This document shows, piece after piece, positions 19,965-39,424 of a DNA stretch of 64,000 nucleotides. Within the stretch, counting starts at the first letter, position 1; the number at the start of each line of letters is the position of its first letter. This stretch comes from Aporrectodea caliginosa (lineage: Eukaryota; Annelida; Clitellata; Crassiclitellata; Lumbricidae), in NCBI GenBank assembly GCA_020284085.1, contig JACEVL010001161.1:3897930-3961929 (forward strand). Direction: 5' to 3'. The notes under the pieces are model-generated. The model had not been told where the DNA came from and did not search any database. It saw only the letters and a program-made list of their open reading frames with translations. A program made the translations under genes and the position numbers.

Positions 19965-22900
19965 ATGTCTGAGGAGAAAAAGGAACTGGCAAGAGCTGGA
20001 ACTATTGAGATAACGTCAAAGGTTCAGATCTCGTGTTGTATAATTATACTTCCCACGTCGTCCGATTATCAGTGAATAGCTGCTGGGTTTGAATTGTCAA
20101 AATTTGAACTGGGGGTGGGGTTTGAAAAATTCTTACATGTCCGGATGTCCCGACCAGAATTTCTTACGTACCTAAAACCGATGTAGTGGGTTTGGGTGTA
20201 CGTTTTCTCGATCCTTAGCTGTGTCAAAAAATCGACCTATCGCATTGAACCACTTAAAACTGTGCTGGGAGGGGTAGGGGGCTACTAAATCCCAAAGTAT
20301 TTTGGGGAATTAGCTGGAGGGGTTGAAAAATGAATCGGGGGTTGAGTTCTCCCAACTGCCTTCAACCTGGCAATTCAATTGTTGTGTAGCTGTTAATTTT
20401 CTACAGTTTCCTTCATTCCTCAAAGTATTTTATTTTTTGTGCTGAGCAAGCAAGATTAACTTTTTCAGCGAAACATTTCTTGTTAGGATAAATCTTCTGC
20501 ATCATAATTACAAATTTCGATGGTGGAAGAGCTTTGCGCATGCACAGCCTTCGGCCATGAGCATTGTTCAAAATGCGTTACTTCCTATAAATTGGCATCG
20601 TGAGGGTCAGGTTAGGCTTTGTGAGGTTCTGTTAAGGTCAGGTTAGGCGCTGTGACGGTCGGTCAGGGTTAGGGTCATATTAGATAAAATGTGAAAAACT
20701 TTCCTCAGCAGAAGTAATTTCTTCATGCATTGTGTGGCGGAATCTTCCGCTGCAGAAACACTATGCTTCATTTTATTCATGAAAGTAATTACAATCATTT
20801 AGGTTGGTCCCATTCAGTGGTGACGTAACTGTAAACGTGAGCCCATGTTTTTGTATAATTAATGAGAACTTCAATAGCACCACGCACTCTTATTGTGCTT
20901 GTAATGAATTGTGTACAGTGTTTAAATATTTCTGTGCAATACCAGGAAGGGAAGGCGTTTTTGGAAAAAAATCTGACTGAATGGAAGAAGCCAATGTTGA
21001 TGAACCAGTTCGATGAAGAGGACAAGACAGAAGCCAGTGCATCCTCTGATGACAAAGCTACTGGCGGTAAGAAGCGAGGAAAAGCTGCAAAAGGCGGTCC
21101 AAAGGGAAAGAAGGCAAGGATGAGCAAGGCCGGCACCATGGCTGTTACAGCCAAGGTAAGATAATTAGAAGCAGATTTATTTCGTAGTTTAGGCAAAGTG
21201 TTTTGTGTTTCTCTTATCTAATGCAATAGCGTTTATTTTTTCTCAGTTAATAAACGCTAGTATTGCCATATTTCTTCATCAAATAAAATTTTGTGTTTAA
21301 TACTTTCTAGTTTTCCCTTCTGATGCTCTTTGTGTCTTTGATAATGTGGTCATTTACATAATGTGGATGGTTTTCAGTGAAGTCAGTTGCAGATTTAGGT
21401 TTAATTTTCGCTCTTCAATCACTTTGACATTTAGCTTCCCAGGGAGAGCTACAGGTTCCTTGCTTTCATACATCAGCATGAGAATACCATGCACTATCCT
21501 GCATAGGTCCCTCCCTTTGCAACAGGCATTCGTGTCACTGAATCTTTACGTTCAGACTTTGGCTTCAATTTCATCTGATTCAAATGGAACAGATAAATAT
21601 GAAGCATTACATATTATTTTACTTATACTTTTCAAGATATGTAAATAGAATCTCAGTGGTCATTTTCATCTGCAGGGCTAAAATTTATTCAAAATGAACT
21701 AATTTCATGATGATTGATTGGGTTAACATATTTCTGAAGGAAATCAATGTAGGCTTTTAAACAATCTGTTTTCAATCCTGACTTTTTTGTTATCGACTCC
21801 AGTGCCTAGTGAAATCTGGTAACAGACTGTACAGGTTTAAAGTCCAGATACATACATACTCATCCAAGGTTTTTTTGACTGAAAGTTTGTGCCTCACACG
21901 GTTTGCTGTAGTAAGCACATTTATGCATTCTTTTAGGAAGGTGCAGAGTTGCTAGGTGACGAAGAGCTCGGAGACACTCGGCAAATGACGAAAGCCAAGC
22001 CAAAGTCTTCTCCTGCTCCAAAACGAACAAGTACAATGAACAAAACTCTTGAAGAAGGCAAGATGCATAGCATATTTGATCTTGTTTCAGTTGGTTCGTC
22101 TGTATTTTGTGGCAATTAGAACAACAGGCAGAAACTAGAACAATATGAGCACTTTGATACAGATCTAGATTGAATTGCTTAATAATACGTTGACCTCAGT
22201 ACCATTCTTTGAGGAACTTCTATAGAACCGTGTATAACCAAGCTTGTTACCTTTCTTACCTGATACATTTGTCAGACTAGAGCTGATCTAAAGTCAAAAC
22301 TCTGTCAGGAATTTATGTATCGCCTGTTCAAATGTCTCTTAACTCTTTGGCAGCTACTTTGTTTTTGATATTTGAATGCAAACACAAAATCTTTTGAAGT
22401 ATAAACATGATATGTCATTTGTTCGTGTTTTATTCCTCAACAATATTCTGCCTCAAAAAGTAACGTTTGTTGCCGTCACTGTGTTCCCACTGCCAAAACA
22501 GCTGCCTCTTCAAAAAATTTGTTTTGCGAGCTTAAGTTTGAATTGGCTGATGAATAAAAATACATTTGACCACAGAGAAGTGGCCAAAATGAGCTTATGT
22601 TGTTTTGTAATCGATGATAACATCCCTCATAACGTTAGTCTCCATCTTCTGTTCTAAAACCTCTGGTTCGTCAAAAGTATATGTTTCTAGAGCTTTCACA
22701 ACACTGACTGAATGATATAATTTATTCTTCGGAACTGGCTGATGAAGCATTTGACTACTGAATGACCAATGACCAAGAGAGGACATGACTATTTAAATTT
22801 AAATGGCTCCATGTAATTGTTTACAAAAACATCGACCAAAGTTGCTCCTCTAAATTTACCAAACCATTGGAAAAACTCAAGTAAGGGTTTTTTCAGAATG

Positions 22901-24283
22901 AACAATGTTTCCTCTATCGAACATGTATAAATAGAACGCTAAATATCGCTAATTATATGCCAAATGCTAGCAACCACATTTGCTGTGCAAGCATAGTAGA
23001 GGATGTTAGTTCCTATTTAAGTAGCTGGTTCATATAACCAGCTATGCAATGCAGGGCATTGCTTGTATTCTTGTAATGCAAGCAATGCCCAGGAAAGCAT
23101 GATCAATGTGTTTCAGCTTTGCAGTGATGTAAATCTCTTCGTGTTTAGTATGTGACAGTGTATGCAAAAAGTAGTGAAGGGAAAATAGTGCTAACAGCTG
23201 TGTCGTTGCAAGACATGAAGACTCCCACTGATTTAGATCTTGTCACAATTGATGGTCAGTATGTGGATTTTTGACAAAACATTGCAATCCCAGCCATGAA
23301 ATGGCCATCTCTGTGGTGAATTGCTGGCAGTAATTGGTGATGATGGTCAAACAGTTATGTTCATAGTTGATGTTGCACTTTGTAACAAGACATATCCTTT
23401 CTTATGTGGTGTGCTAGTGCAGCAAGAATTTTCAGTAGAAATCACATCTCTATGTTGTTTACTCTTTCAGCGAAGGCTGTTGTTGGGACAGTAAACTCTT
23501 CTGAAGGACGTAAGTTGCGCAAAAGACCGGCACCTCCTGCTGCACCAAAGAAGAGGACACCAGTAAAGAAAGCCGGTACAATGGTTAAAACAGCAAAGGT
23601 AAGACATCTCTTTGGATGTTGAATCTTAAACATTAACTACTAACTCTGCTCTAGGTCACTTTAGTGTTTGCTGCGACAGTGCGACTGCTGTTGGTTAACA
23701 GTCTGTTTGTTCCTTGTGGTTGGTTCTGTACAAGCCATTTAGCCATTCTTGTGCAGTTCTAGAGGAGATTTATGCCTTAGCAATTCCTGGTCAGGTGGAG
23801 GTTTGTGAAAGTTGAAGATGGCCTTCAACTTTCCTCAGATCATGTTTGATTGGTCAGTACACTTGTAAGTATAAACATTATAGATATCTGTGGTTTCTAA
23901 TAGAAGTGCCACAATTTAAGTGAATACTTCTGACCAAAGCTTGATAATAGATTAGTTGTAGAAAAGGCTTCCTTTGGACTTGAAAAATATGGATATCTTA
24001 ATTTTAATGCAGATACAATTTGGCTGAGTCATTAGTGTTATATAAAAGTGAAATGAAGTCTTAATTTGGGTATTTTCGCAATAGCACTTTTCCATATGAC
24101 AGTTTAACGATGCACGGCAAAGGTATCCCAGTCACTTTTAGTGCTCTCGTCGTTAAAGTCAGCTGCTGTAAGCATTTTTATCTATAGTTTGTGAAGCCTA
24201 ACTGTTGTCACTTTTATTTGTAACAGGAAGGTAAAGCGTTTCTGAAGAAGGGCCGTCCAAAATCAGCAAAAGCAGCTTCCTAA
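19965..24283 (+). CDS. lysine-rich protein of unknown family (six proposed exons)
   Basis: Proposed exons are 19965-20021, 20946-21155, 21937-22089, 23149-23254, 23471-23598 and 24227-24283 (TAA 24281), about 236 residues in one frame. I do not recognise the family. The protein is basic, with KKRGKAAKGGPKGKKAR in exon 2 and RKRPAPPAAPKKRTPVKK in exon 5. This suggests a nuclear or nucleic-acid-bound protein, but no folded domain is evident. A motif AGT(M/I)xxT(A/S)K ends exons 1, 2 and 5. EG(K/A)xxL starts exons 2, 3 and 6. So the junctions fall inside one repeated motif, always in phase 0, pointing to exon duplication. Exon 2, 5 and 6 borders are strong. The exon 1 donor (GTTCAG) and exon 3 donor (GTTGGT, or GC at 22058) are weak. 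ATTAAA at 24575 may end the transcript. A possible upstream exon (MTTLPTALGA, 18775-18804, donor GTAAGT) is unproven. Confidence 0.6.
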
Positions 24284-24959
24284 TTTTGCTCACAGCCTGA
24301 CTGACAAAGAATGGACGTTTTCACATGTCTGATTTTGTTGTTTATTTCTGGCTGTTTGTTATTAGTGTCAATGTTCTTTTTATTGTTGTTAACTGTATTG
24401 TAGACTATCTACAGGACACTTAGAGTTACAAGTTTTATGCACTTTTTGAAAAGCTAAATGCCAATCTTATGCTGTAACATATTGATTTCCTGTTTGCTGA
24501 GTTTGGATGTGATAGGTTTGTTCATTTCTATCTAAACTGTTTGGTGGAAGAGAATGTTTTAATTTTGTTATTTTATTAAAGCATGGCCGTAGTTCGTTAA
24601 GGATTTTCACAAAGAACAGTGGGAGGATTACCCAGATGCGAACGGGGTAGAGGGTTATGGCCAATGCAGCCGTCCATATCTCAATCTGGTACATAGTCAT
24701 TTTGGTGTGGTGTGTGCCGCTAACACCACCTACAGTCAGACAGCAGTCTGTACAGTTAGTCTGGACCATCAGTAGGACTGTGCAATCTAGGTATTGTACT
24801 TTGAGTGTTTCATGCAAAAGTGAATGAGGATGATAGTGCCAAATATAGGTGAGGGGCCAAAGGAGGTAATTTTTGACAGACGTCTTTTGTAGATGACCCA
24901 TACTTGGCAGAGGGTAGAAAACTGGGAACACAACTTGATAATTGTTACTTCTTTCAGAA

Positions 24960-25190
24960 TGAATACTTGATCATTGAATGTAAGTGTCCTTGTGGATGTA
25001 AATGATGATCCGGAACACAGAAGGAAAAAAAGATGGAAGGGGAGACCAGGACACAGTTGGTTGGAAACCCTCGTAGGCAATTTGAATTGTTTTTGGGATG
25101 TCGTGGGACAAGGTCGGAATAGTGACAAAGAACATGGAGGAATGGAGAAGTTGTGTGGCTCGATGTCAAGACCAGCATGGGAAGGATTAA
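24960..25190 (+). mobile_element. LINE 3' fragment (C-terminal tail domain)
   Basis: RRKKRWKGRPGHSWLETLVG is followed in another frame by MSWDKVGIVTKNMEEWRSCV and a stop. This is the GRPxxxWxxxV ... EWRxCVARC tail of RTE/I-like LINEs, of the same general class as the fragment at 1-285. One frameshift separates the halves. Confidence 0.6.
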
Positions 25191-25199
25191 GTACAAAGG

Positions 25200-27825
25200 A
25201 GATAAATAAGTCCGTGCTGCAGTCCGTGTAAACATCAACAGTACCTTAGCTGTCTATTTAAGACAAAGTTATGCCACTGCAATACGTGATTTAGGTTTTC
25301 CATTCTGTTGCAGTGCCATGCCTTTCACAAATTGAATCAAAAGTTCAGAAATATGGCAGAATCATTTGGTGTTTCATTGTAACCGGATTGACTAAATATA
25401 TTTTTCAGTTGGAGTTTCTTCTAACTGAGACACAAGTCTTAAAAGCAAATTGCTTGTGGTGATGCAATGGGTATAACTCAAATTTCAAGGTTAAATTCCA
25501 GGAATTGGGGAGGGAAGTATGTTAGTATTAACACATTTGTTAGAATTTTCACATTGTTGTGGTAAACTTGCTTGGTAATTTGAGTGCATATCTGTGTAGC
25601 ATTTCTCTTAGAGTTTTGGCTGTAGATCTCGTTATATAGTGCCATGTTAAAAAGTTAATCTTGCAACAGTCATTAAACTGGGAGTCGACAGAATCAAGTT
25701 TGTTGTTACTCACATATTTTGACTGAATATATCTTTGATTGTTTTAATATTCTGTTACATGCTTCAGTGTAACATAGTTTGTTTTGATTTATACTGAAAT
25801 GTGAAATGGTAATTTAAGCAATGTGGACGCTTACAGCATTAAAGCAGCCAGGGCATTCTGTATTCAATCAACAAGTCTTCATAGAACTTTTGTTTGTACA
25901 CTAATGTGAAAGGAAGCATATGTGTTTTCTTGTGTATGAGCCAGTCTCATAAGTTCAGGATAAAAAAGGTGGGCCATCCAAAATAGGGGACGAGATGCTT
26001 ATTTTCTCCCAAGTGCAGTGACTTGCATTAACACATTTGCTGCTTGAAGTAACTTTTCTTAAGATTGTACACCGCATCTGCCTTAGCTCAGATGATTTAT
26101 GAAATTTTCAAAGCTCTTTAATCATTATAATGTACCGAATTCTTATATTCTTTTTGGAGATCATGTTATGTACTGTTTAATGAAATTTTACAACTTGTTT
26201 AAGATGGTTTTCCTCTTTAATTAATAAATTTATAAAACTTGTTTCTGGTGTTTTTTGTTCTAAGAGATTTCCATACTTGCCATGTTGTGTTGTGTAACAG
26301 TTGAACAATGGCCATCAAAGAAGCAAGTTGTTTGATATGAACTGATGGAGTATGAGTGTGTAGATGAACAGAGAGTGAGCCCAGGAACAATAAATCGGTG
26401 TTAAGTGCAAACACTTTCGACTAGCCCACCTTTGAAAAAACGAACTGCACCATGGCAAGCCAAGTAAGCAATCTAAAGGTCAGAATTGTAGGTTTCTGAT
26501 TTGGAGTTACTGCAATAGCTCAGGCCAACATATTGAACTCTCGAGTTTTATCAAATTATTAACCTCTGAGATGTTGGTATGCAGATACAAGGAGTTGCAG
26601 TTGTTAAGGGGACTTCAGATTTGTGCATTTGCCAGTGAACTAGTGCAAAAAAGCATGTAATTTACAGAAAATATAGCAGTGGGTACCTGAAAATGATTTA
26701 CTAGGCTTAAGGCAAGTCTTTATAAAAGTATGCTACTTAACAGTGTGCTTGGATGGACAACAGATTAATTACTGATAAAATACTTAATGGAGAGTTTTAT
26801 CATATAAGCCTAAATGAAAATATTTTTTATTTGTGTATATCTGGGCATTTAAATAGAGTTTTTAAGAACCGCGAATGTTTGTTTTGCTAACTTAAGTGAT
26901 GTTTGAGTAATAAGAGACATTTGTGTCTGAATGATACATGTGTAGCTGAAGATGGTCTAGAATAGACATGTATAGACCAGTCAAAGAATTACAATCAATG
27001 TGTGACAGTTCATGTACATTCAAAGTCCTGGTTCGAATCACCACAGACGAAGAATGACACCAAGTAGATTTAAATGCTAGCAGCACAGGGTTACAATCAC
27101 TGGCTGATCATTCTGTTGCAGACTGGTCACAATTAGGTTTCAAATATAGAAGTTTTATTTTTATATAAATAATAGTGATTAAATAATGGTTAAACTAAAC
27201 CTAAGTATTTACATTGTTTTCATACGTTTCACATACTTTGACAATTTATTGTTTTAACTAAAATTTTTGCCTACATAAGTACTTGTTTCTGTGCAACCAC
27301 TGAAACACAGCTACTATCGAGCTCTTCATCAGAGACTGACGGGCCAACCATCACTCAGTGATGTTGGGTACCCTTAGATGTAATTCGCCGCTAGTACGTG
27401 TATTAGAGTTCAAAAGACCATAATGAAAGCATGTGCTTCGCATGGTAGATGTCGAACAAAGAATACGAAAAAGTTGAGACTGTTGAATATAGCCTGTAGT
27501 GCGTTGCACTACTCTAGAGAAAAGGCTACTTGCATTTGTTTATAGTTCGGTAGCCTAATTAGCATCAGAATGCTACAAGACTAGATAAGCCCCTTGAGCT
27601 TCTTCTCCCCACGATTCGATTTTTACTACTTAACCTGTTAGACTATGACCTCCTCAGTTTCTGTTACTTATTAATGGCGCTTACGAAATGTAAACTGTTA
27701 ATGACTGTATTCACACGTGTACATTGTGTTCACTTTTCATGGAATCGATTCTAATAAATTTGACAGTCAAACTCCCATTAAACATAGATAAATGCGAATA
27801 TAAGGGAACTCGTTACAAAGCCTAA
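25200..27825. other. AT-rich intergenic DNA, no feature seen
   Basis: No convincing exon, repeat array or transposon end. It may hold long 3' UTR sequence of the lysine-rich gene (AATAAA near 26223), which cannot be decided from sequence alone. Confidence 0.4.
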
Positions 27826-27833
27826 TTAAGAAG

Positions 27834-29011
27834 CAGTGGCGGCTCTACAGGGGGGCCAGGGGGGCACTTGCCCCCAACTGAGGTTGTGGCCCCCCAGTGG
27901 CCCCCCCAAATTTTATTCCAAAATATTATGAAATATGGTATCATTTAATTTTGAAATTTTCAAAGGTATAACTTACAGATGTACTTGCTTAAGCATGATG
28001 CATGATGAAATCCGATGTCATTGTATTCGTGGTGTTTTCACAGACACGACCTATTTACTTCCTGAGAGTCTTAATTATTTTCCTGTCGTATAAGCTACTT
28101 CCTGCTATCCATTGATCACTGACTCCCTATCCGCAAGTATACTGAGTCGCCATACCAGGGCTGGGTAGCTGCCCTGGTATGGCGACATCACCAGCTAAGG
28201 CTTCGCCCAATTTACCTCCGAGAGCAATGCTGTCTGACTTCGGGTATCCAAGAACATCATATGAAGAATCGAGCCTTTTCAGTGGTAGGCCCAGGCCCCA
28301 GTGGTTTGAAACGCCCTTCCTTTAGACCTACGCCTACACACTGAGACTCTATCTGAATCCTTCCTCAACAAACTTAAAACTGTACTACCAAAACATGTGT
28401 GTTCATAAATGCCCAGGCTCTTTTCGGGCTCTGCTGCAGATAAAAACTCTGGGCATCGTTCTTAATTAAGTGAATCCCACAGACTGCATTTAGGCAACTT
28501 GTCTACATCCAGTTATTATATCATTCCGAACTAAATCGACAATTCTCTGACCATTCGCTTAGCCTACTATTATGATTGGTATACAATCTTTAACGCCAAA
28601 ACACGAGTCTTTTCTGATATTAGACATATCTGCAAAGCAAATATGTCTGATATTCGTTTCAGAGAGCAGTTTATCAATGCTGTTAGTTGAATGTGTTCGT
28701 GCAGAGTCGATTATCATGGGTCACGATGGGTGCCTTTGTGGAACAGTTTGACTCTAGGCATGACAGTCTTAATAAAACTTGCACTTAATTAAAAGTGCAT
28801 GTATTGTTTGTAGTTCATAGGTTTTATTTTTAACAAAGTGAGTCTGTTTCCATTTGTGGAACTTGAGGCTGTTGATTAAACAATTCATGTAGCTCCAATA
28901 CAGGTATCTTGTCACCATTCTCACTTTTGACGAAAATAGACTGGCCCCTCCATCTGTTTCCCCGGCCCCTCCGTGGCCCCCCCCTGTTGCAAAAGTCTAG
29001 AGCCGCCACTG
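27834..29011. mobile_element. 1.2-kb non-autonomous hAT element
   Basis: Terminal inverted repeats CAGTGGCGGCTCTA (27834) and TAGAGCCGCCACTG (ending 29011) are flanked by a perfect 8-bp duplication TTAAGAAG (27826-27833, 29012-29019). Subterminal regions are rich in CCCC/GGGG. No transposase frame is recognisable. A hAT-like half end of similar type (CAGTGGCGGCGCTAG) occurs at 49022. Confidence 0.92.
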
Positions 29012-29019
29012 TTAAGAAG

Positions 29020-30724
29020 CAATGCTAATTTTCAACAACACATGCGCGCAACTTGTACCGGCTGTTCCTAATTATTAGCTGAGCTTTACTGTCACCTGCT
29101 AGATGGCGCCAAAAGTTCAGTTCACTAAATTCTGTTCGCATCCTCCGTAAATTTGTACTCTGGGTTGTTGCCAACGACGCCGAAGTTTTAATTAGTAAAT
29201 CAAAATAAATGTTTATCTTTGATCTTAGATTAATTAGAAATGGGAAATACATTTAAAAAGTCTAGATCGAAATTCTCTGCTCACGGGTGAAGATTTTGTG
29301 TGGGCTTAATATGATTTTCGTAGCAATTTGCTTAGCGCACTATGTAATGACTAGGAATGTGAATCTGCCAAATTTCTTAGCGCCATGCATTAGGCTACGC
29401 AAAGATAGATTATTGACCGGCGTTTTGACAAATCAAATGCCAGAAAGCAAACATGTTGTGGTTTTGGTGTCAGTGCCAGGTCAAAATGCGAAACTGGCAG
29501 GACAAGCAGAAGAGGGAGAGAGACAGAGAGACAGGAGAGACAGAGAATAGGGGAGACACACACAGACAGACAGACAGACCGACAGACAGACAGAGACGAC
29601 GAGACCGACAGAGACGAGATGAGACACAGACAGACAGAGGCAGAGCAGAGACACAGACAGACAGACAGCTGTGAAAGATAAGATAAGACAGTTTAAAGTT
29701 TCAGTTTTGACTTTAAATTAAATGCTCAAGAAGAAAGGTAAAGAAGAGGACAGTTTATAAATTAGCCAACTGTAGGCTCTCTATCTCTTACGGACTGATC
29801 TTCTGTATGTTGTTGACCTGATTGTGGCTTGGTTTTGGTGTGCCATCAGTTGATGCCTTGTGCATTAGACACCGGCACAATAGAAGTTGCTAATTACAAT
29901 TACTAAAGAGTGATTACAGATTTTTTTATAGATTTTGTGATGAGTACAATATATAACAGAGATGATGAGAATTAGAATAGATTAGATTAATCTGTGTATT
30001 TGATGCTAAATAGTGGGTGTATATGAGAGAATTGAGTAAAAATCAGATCAGGACTATAAGTGGGAGATAAGATTTTTTTAATGGCTGCACTTCTGGGATT
30101 TCAGCCAGCTTAGAGACTGCTAATAATTATGACTAGGGTTTATCTGATGCGAGTTTGGGGTTTTCTTAACGGCTTGTGACAGAATTGTAGTTGTGAAATT
30201 ATAAACCAAGTTTAAATGTTAATCTACTAATTATGGCATCACTAAAAAGGTATATTTGAGAAAACAGCATATATACTGGCACTAAGTTGAATGTACAGCT
30301 GAGATGACTATTCTGCAGGCCGTCTTGTAATCTAGCATAGTGTGAATTCAATGGTGGTTGCAACTGTGCAAGTTAGCTGTTTATGTGACCAGCGAGTCCA
30401 ATTGTTAGAAATTCTGTTTTTGAAGGACTGTGGAAGTTTGGCAGTCATCGATCCAGTTTAACATTTTGGATATCGTTTTATGAAGATGATTTACTGAGCA
30501 CAAGATAGATTCATAAAATAAATAATGAAAGTTTTATGTCAACTGCACAAGGTTGATGGTCAGCAGAGGATGTAGAGTTGAGTTTGCAGAAGATGGCTAT
30601 TAAAAGAACCTTTAGTAACATGATTTTAGTTGCCTGGTTGTTGAAAAGTCATGATGCCCAGACCTTTATAATTTAGTAAACGGTGTGGTTAAAAATTATG
30701 GGATAACTTTGGGATAACTGTTCT
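29020..30724. other. intergenic, purine-rich microsatellite only
   Basis: 29515-29670 is an AGAC/GAGA microsatellite. The remainder is AT-rich with no exon or transposon end that I can support. Confidence 0.5.
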
Positions 30725-30802
30725 CTATCGCCGTAGTTGGGCTGGGAGCGCCTCTGAGTAGGTTATCTTGGAGGGGCGCTATATAAGTCCTCTGAATGAA
30801 TG
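30725..30802 (+). mobile_element. CR1-like LINE 3' tail
   Basis: GGGAGCGCCTCTGAGTAGG...GGGGCGCTATATAAG followed by CTCTGAATGAATG. This is the same 3' terminus as the LINEs at 46084-46455 and 33060-33131, and it matches the SINE tail. It abuts the inverted SINE at 30803. Confidence 0.8.
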
Positions 30803-31215
30803 TATTGTATTGTATTGTATTTGAACACTTGTTATAGTGCCCCTACCAGATTTCCCATTCAGAGGCGCTCCCCGACTACTGCGCGAACGCTGAATCGGAG
30901 TTTCACGCCGAAGCGCATGAGCAATTGCAGTGAAGGACTTGCCCAGGGTCCCTACGCGGCGACTTTGAGGTGGATTCGAACCCGCAACCCTCCAGCTGCA
31001 AGGCACCGAACATACCCCTAAACCACCGCGCCCCAGTTGTATTGTGATGTGTTGTATTGTGTGTTGTATTGTACTCCACGTTTATAATGCGCCCGAGCCA
31101 CCCGCAGTAAAGATCCGAGAAATTAATCTCTGATAAACCGACCCGACCGGGAAGCGAACCCGGGGCGCCGGCGTGACGAGCCGGCTACCAACCCACTCGG
31201 CCACTCAGGATCCTT
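30803..31215 (-). mobile_element. composite two-headed SINE, full inverted copy
   Basis: Minus-strand counterpart of 19203-19615, with tail, core, second tRNA-like head, AATACA linker and first head all present. It is bordered on both sides by TGAATGAATG, so it seems to have inserted into the TGAA-repeat tail of the LINE fragment on its left. Confidence 0.9.
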
Positions 31216-31377
31216 GAATGAATGAATAACTAACGCTAAGGCAATTCCATAACAAAACTGGGTTCTCTGCACTTTTTATATCCTGTCAAGTACCAAGTTT
31301 ATTTGCATGTTTACAATATTTCTGAAATTTAGATAAATTTAAGAATATCCGCTGTATTTTTGTTCTGGTGTAGATCT

Positions 31378-39424
<8,047 letters not shown>

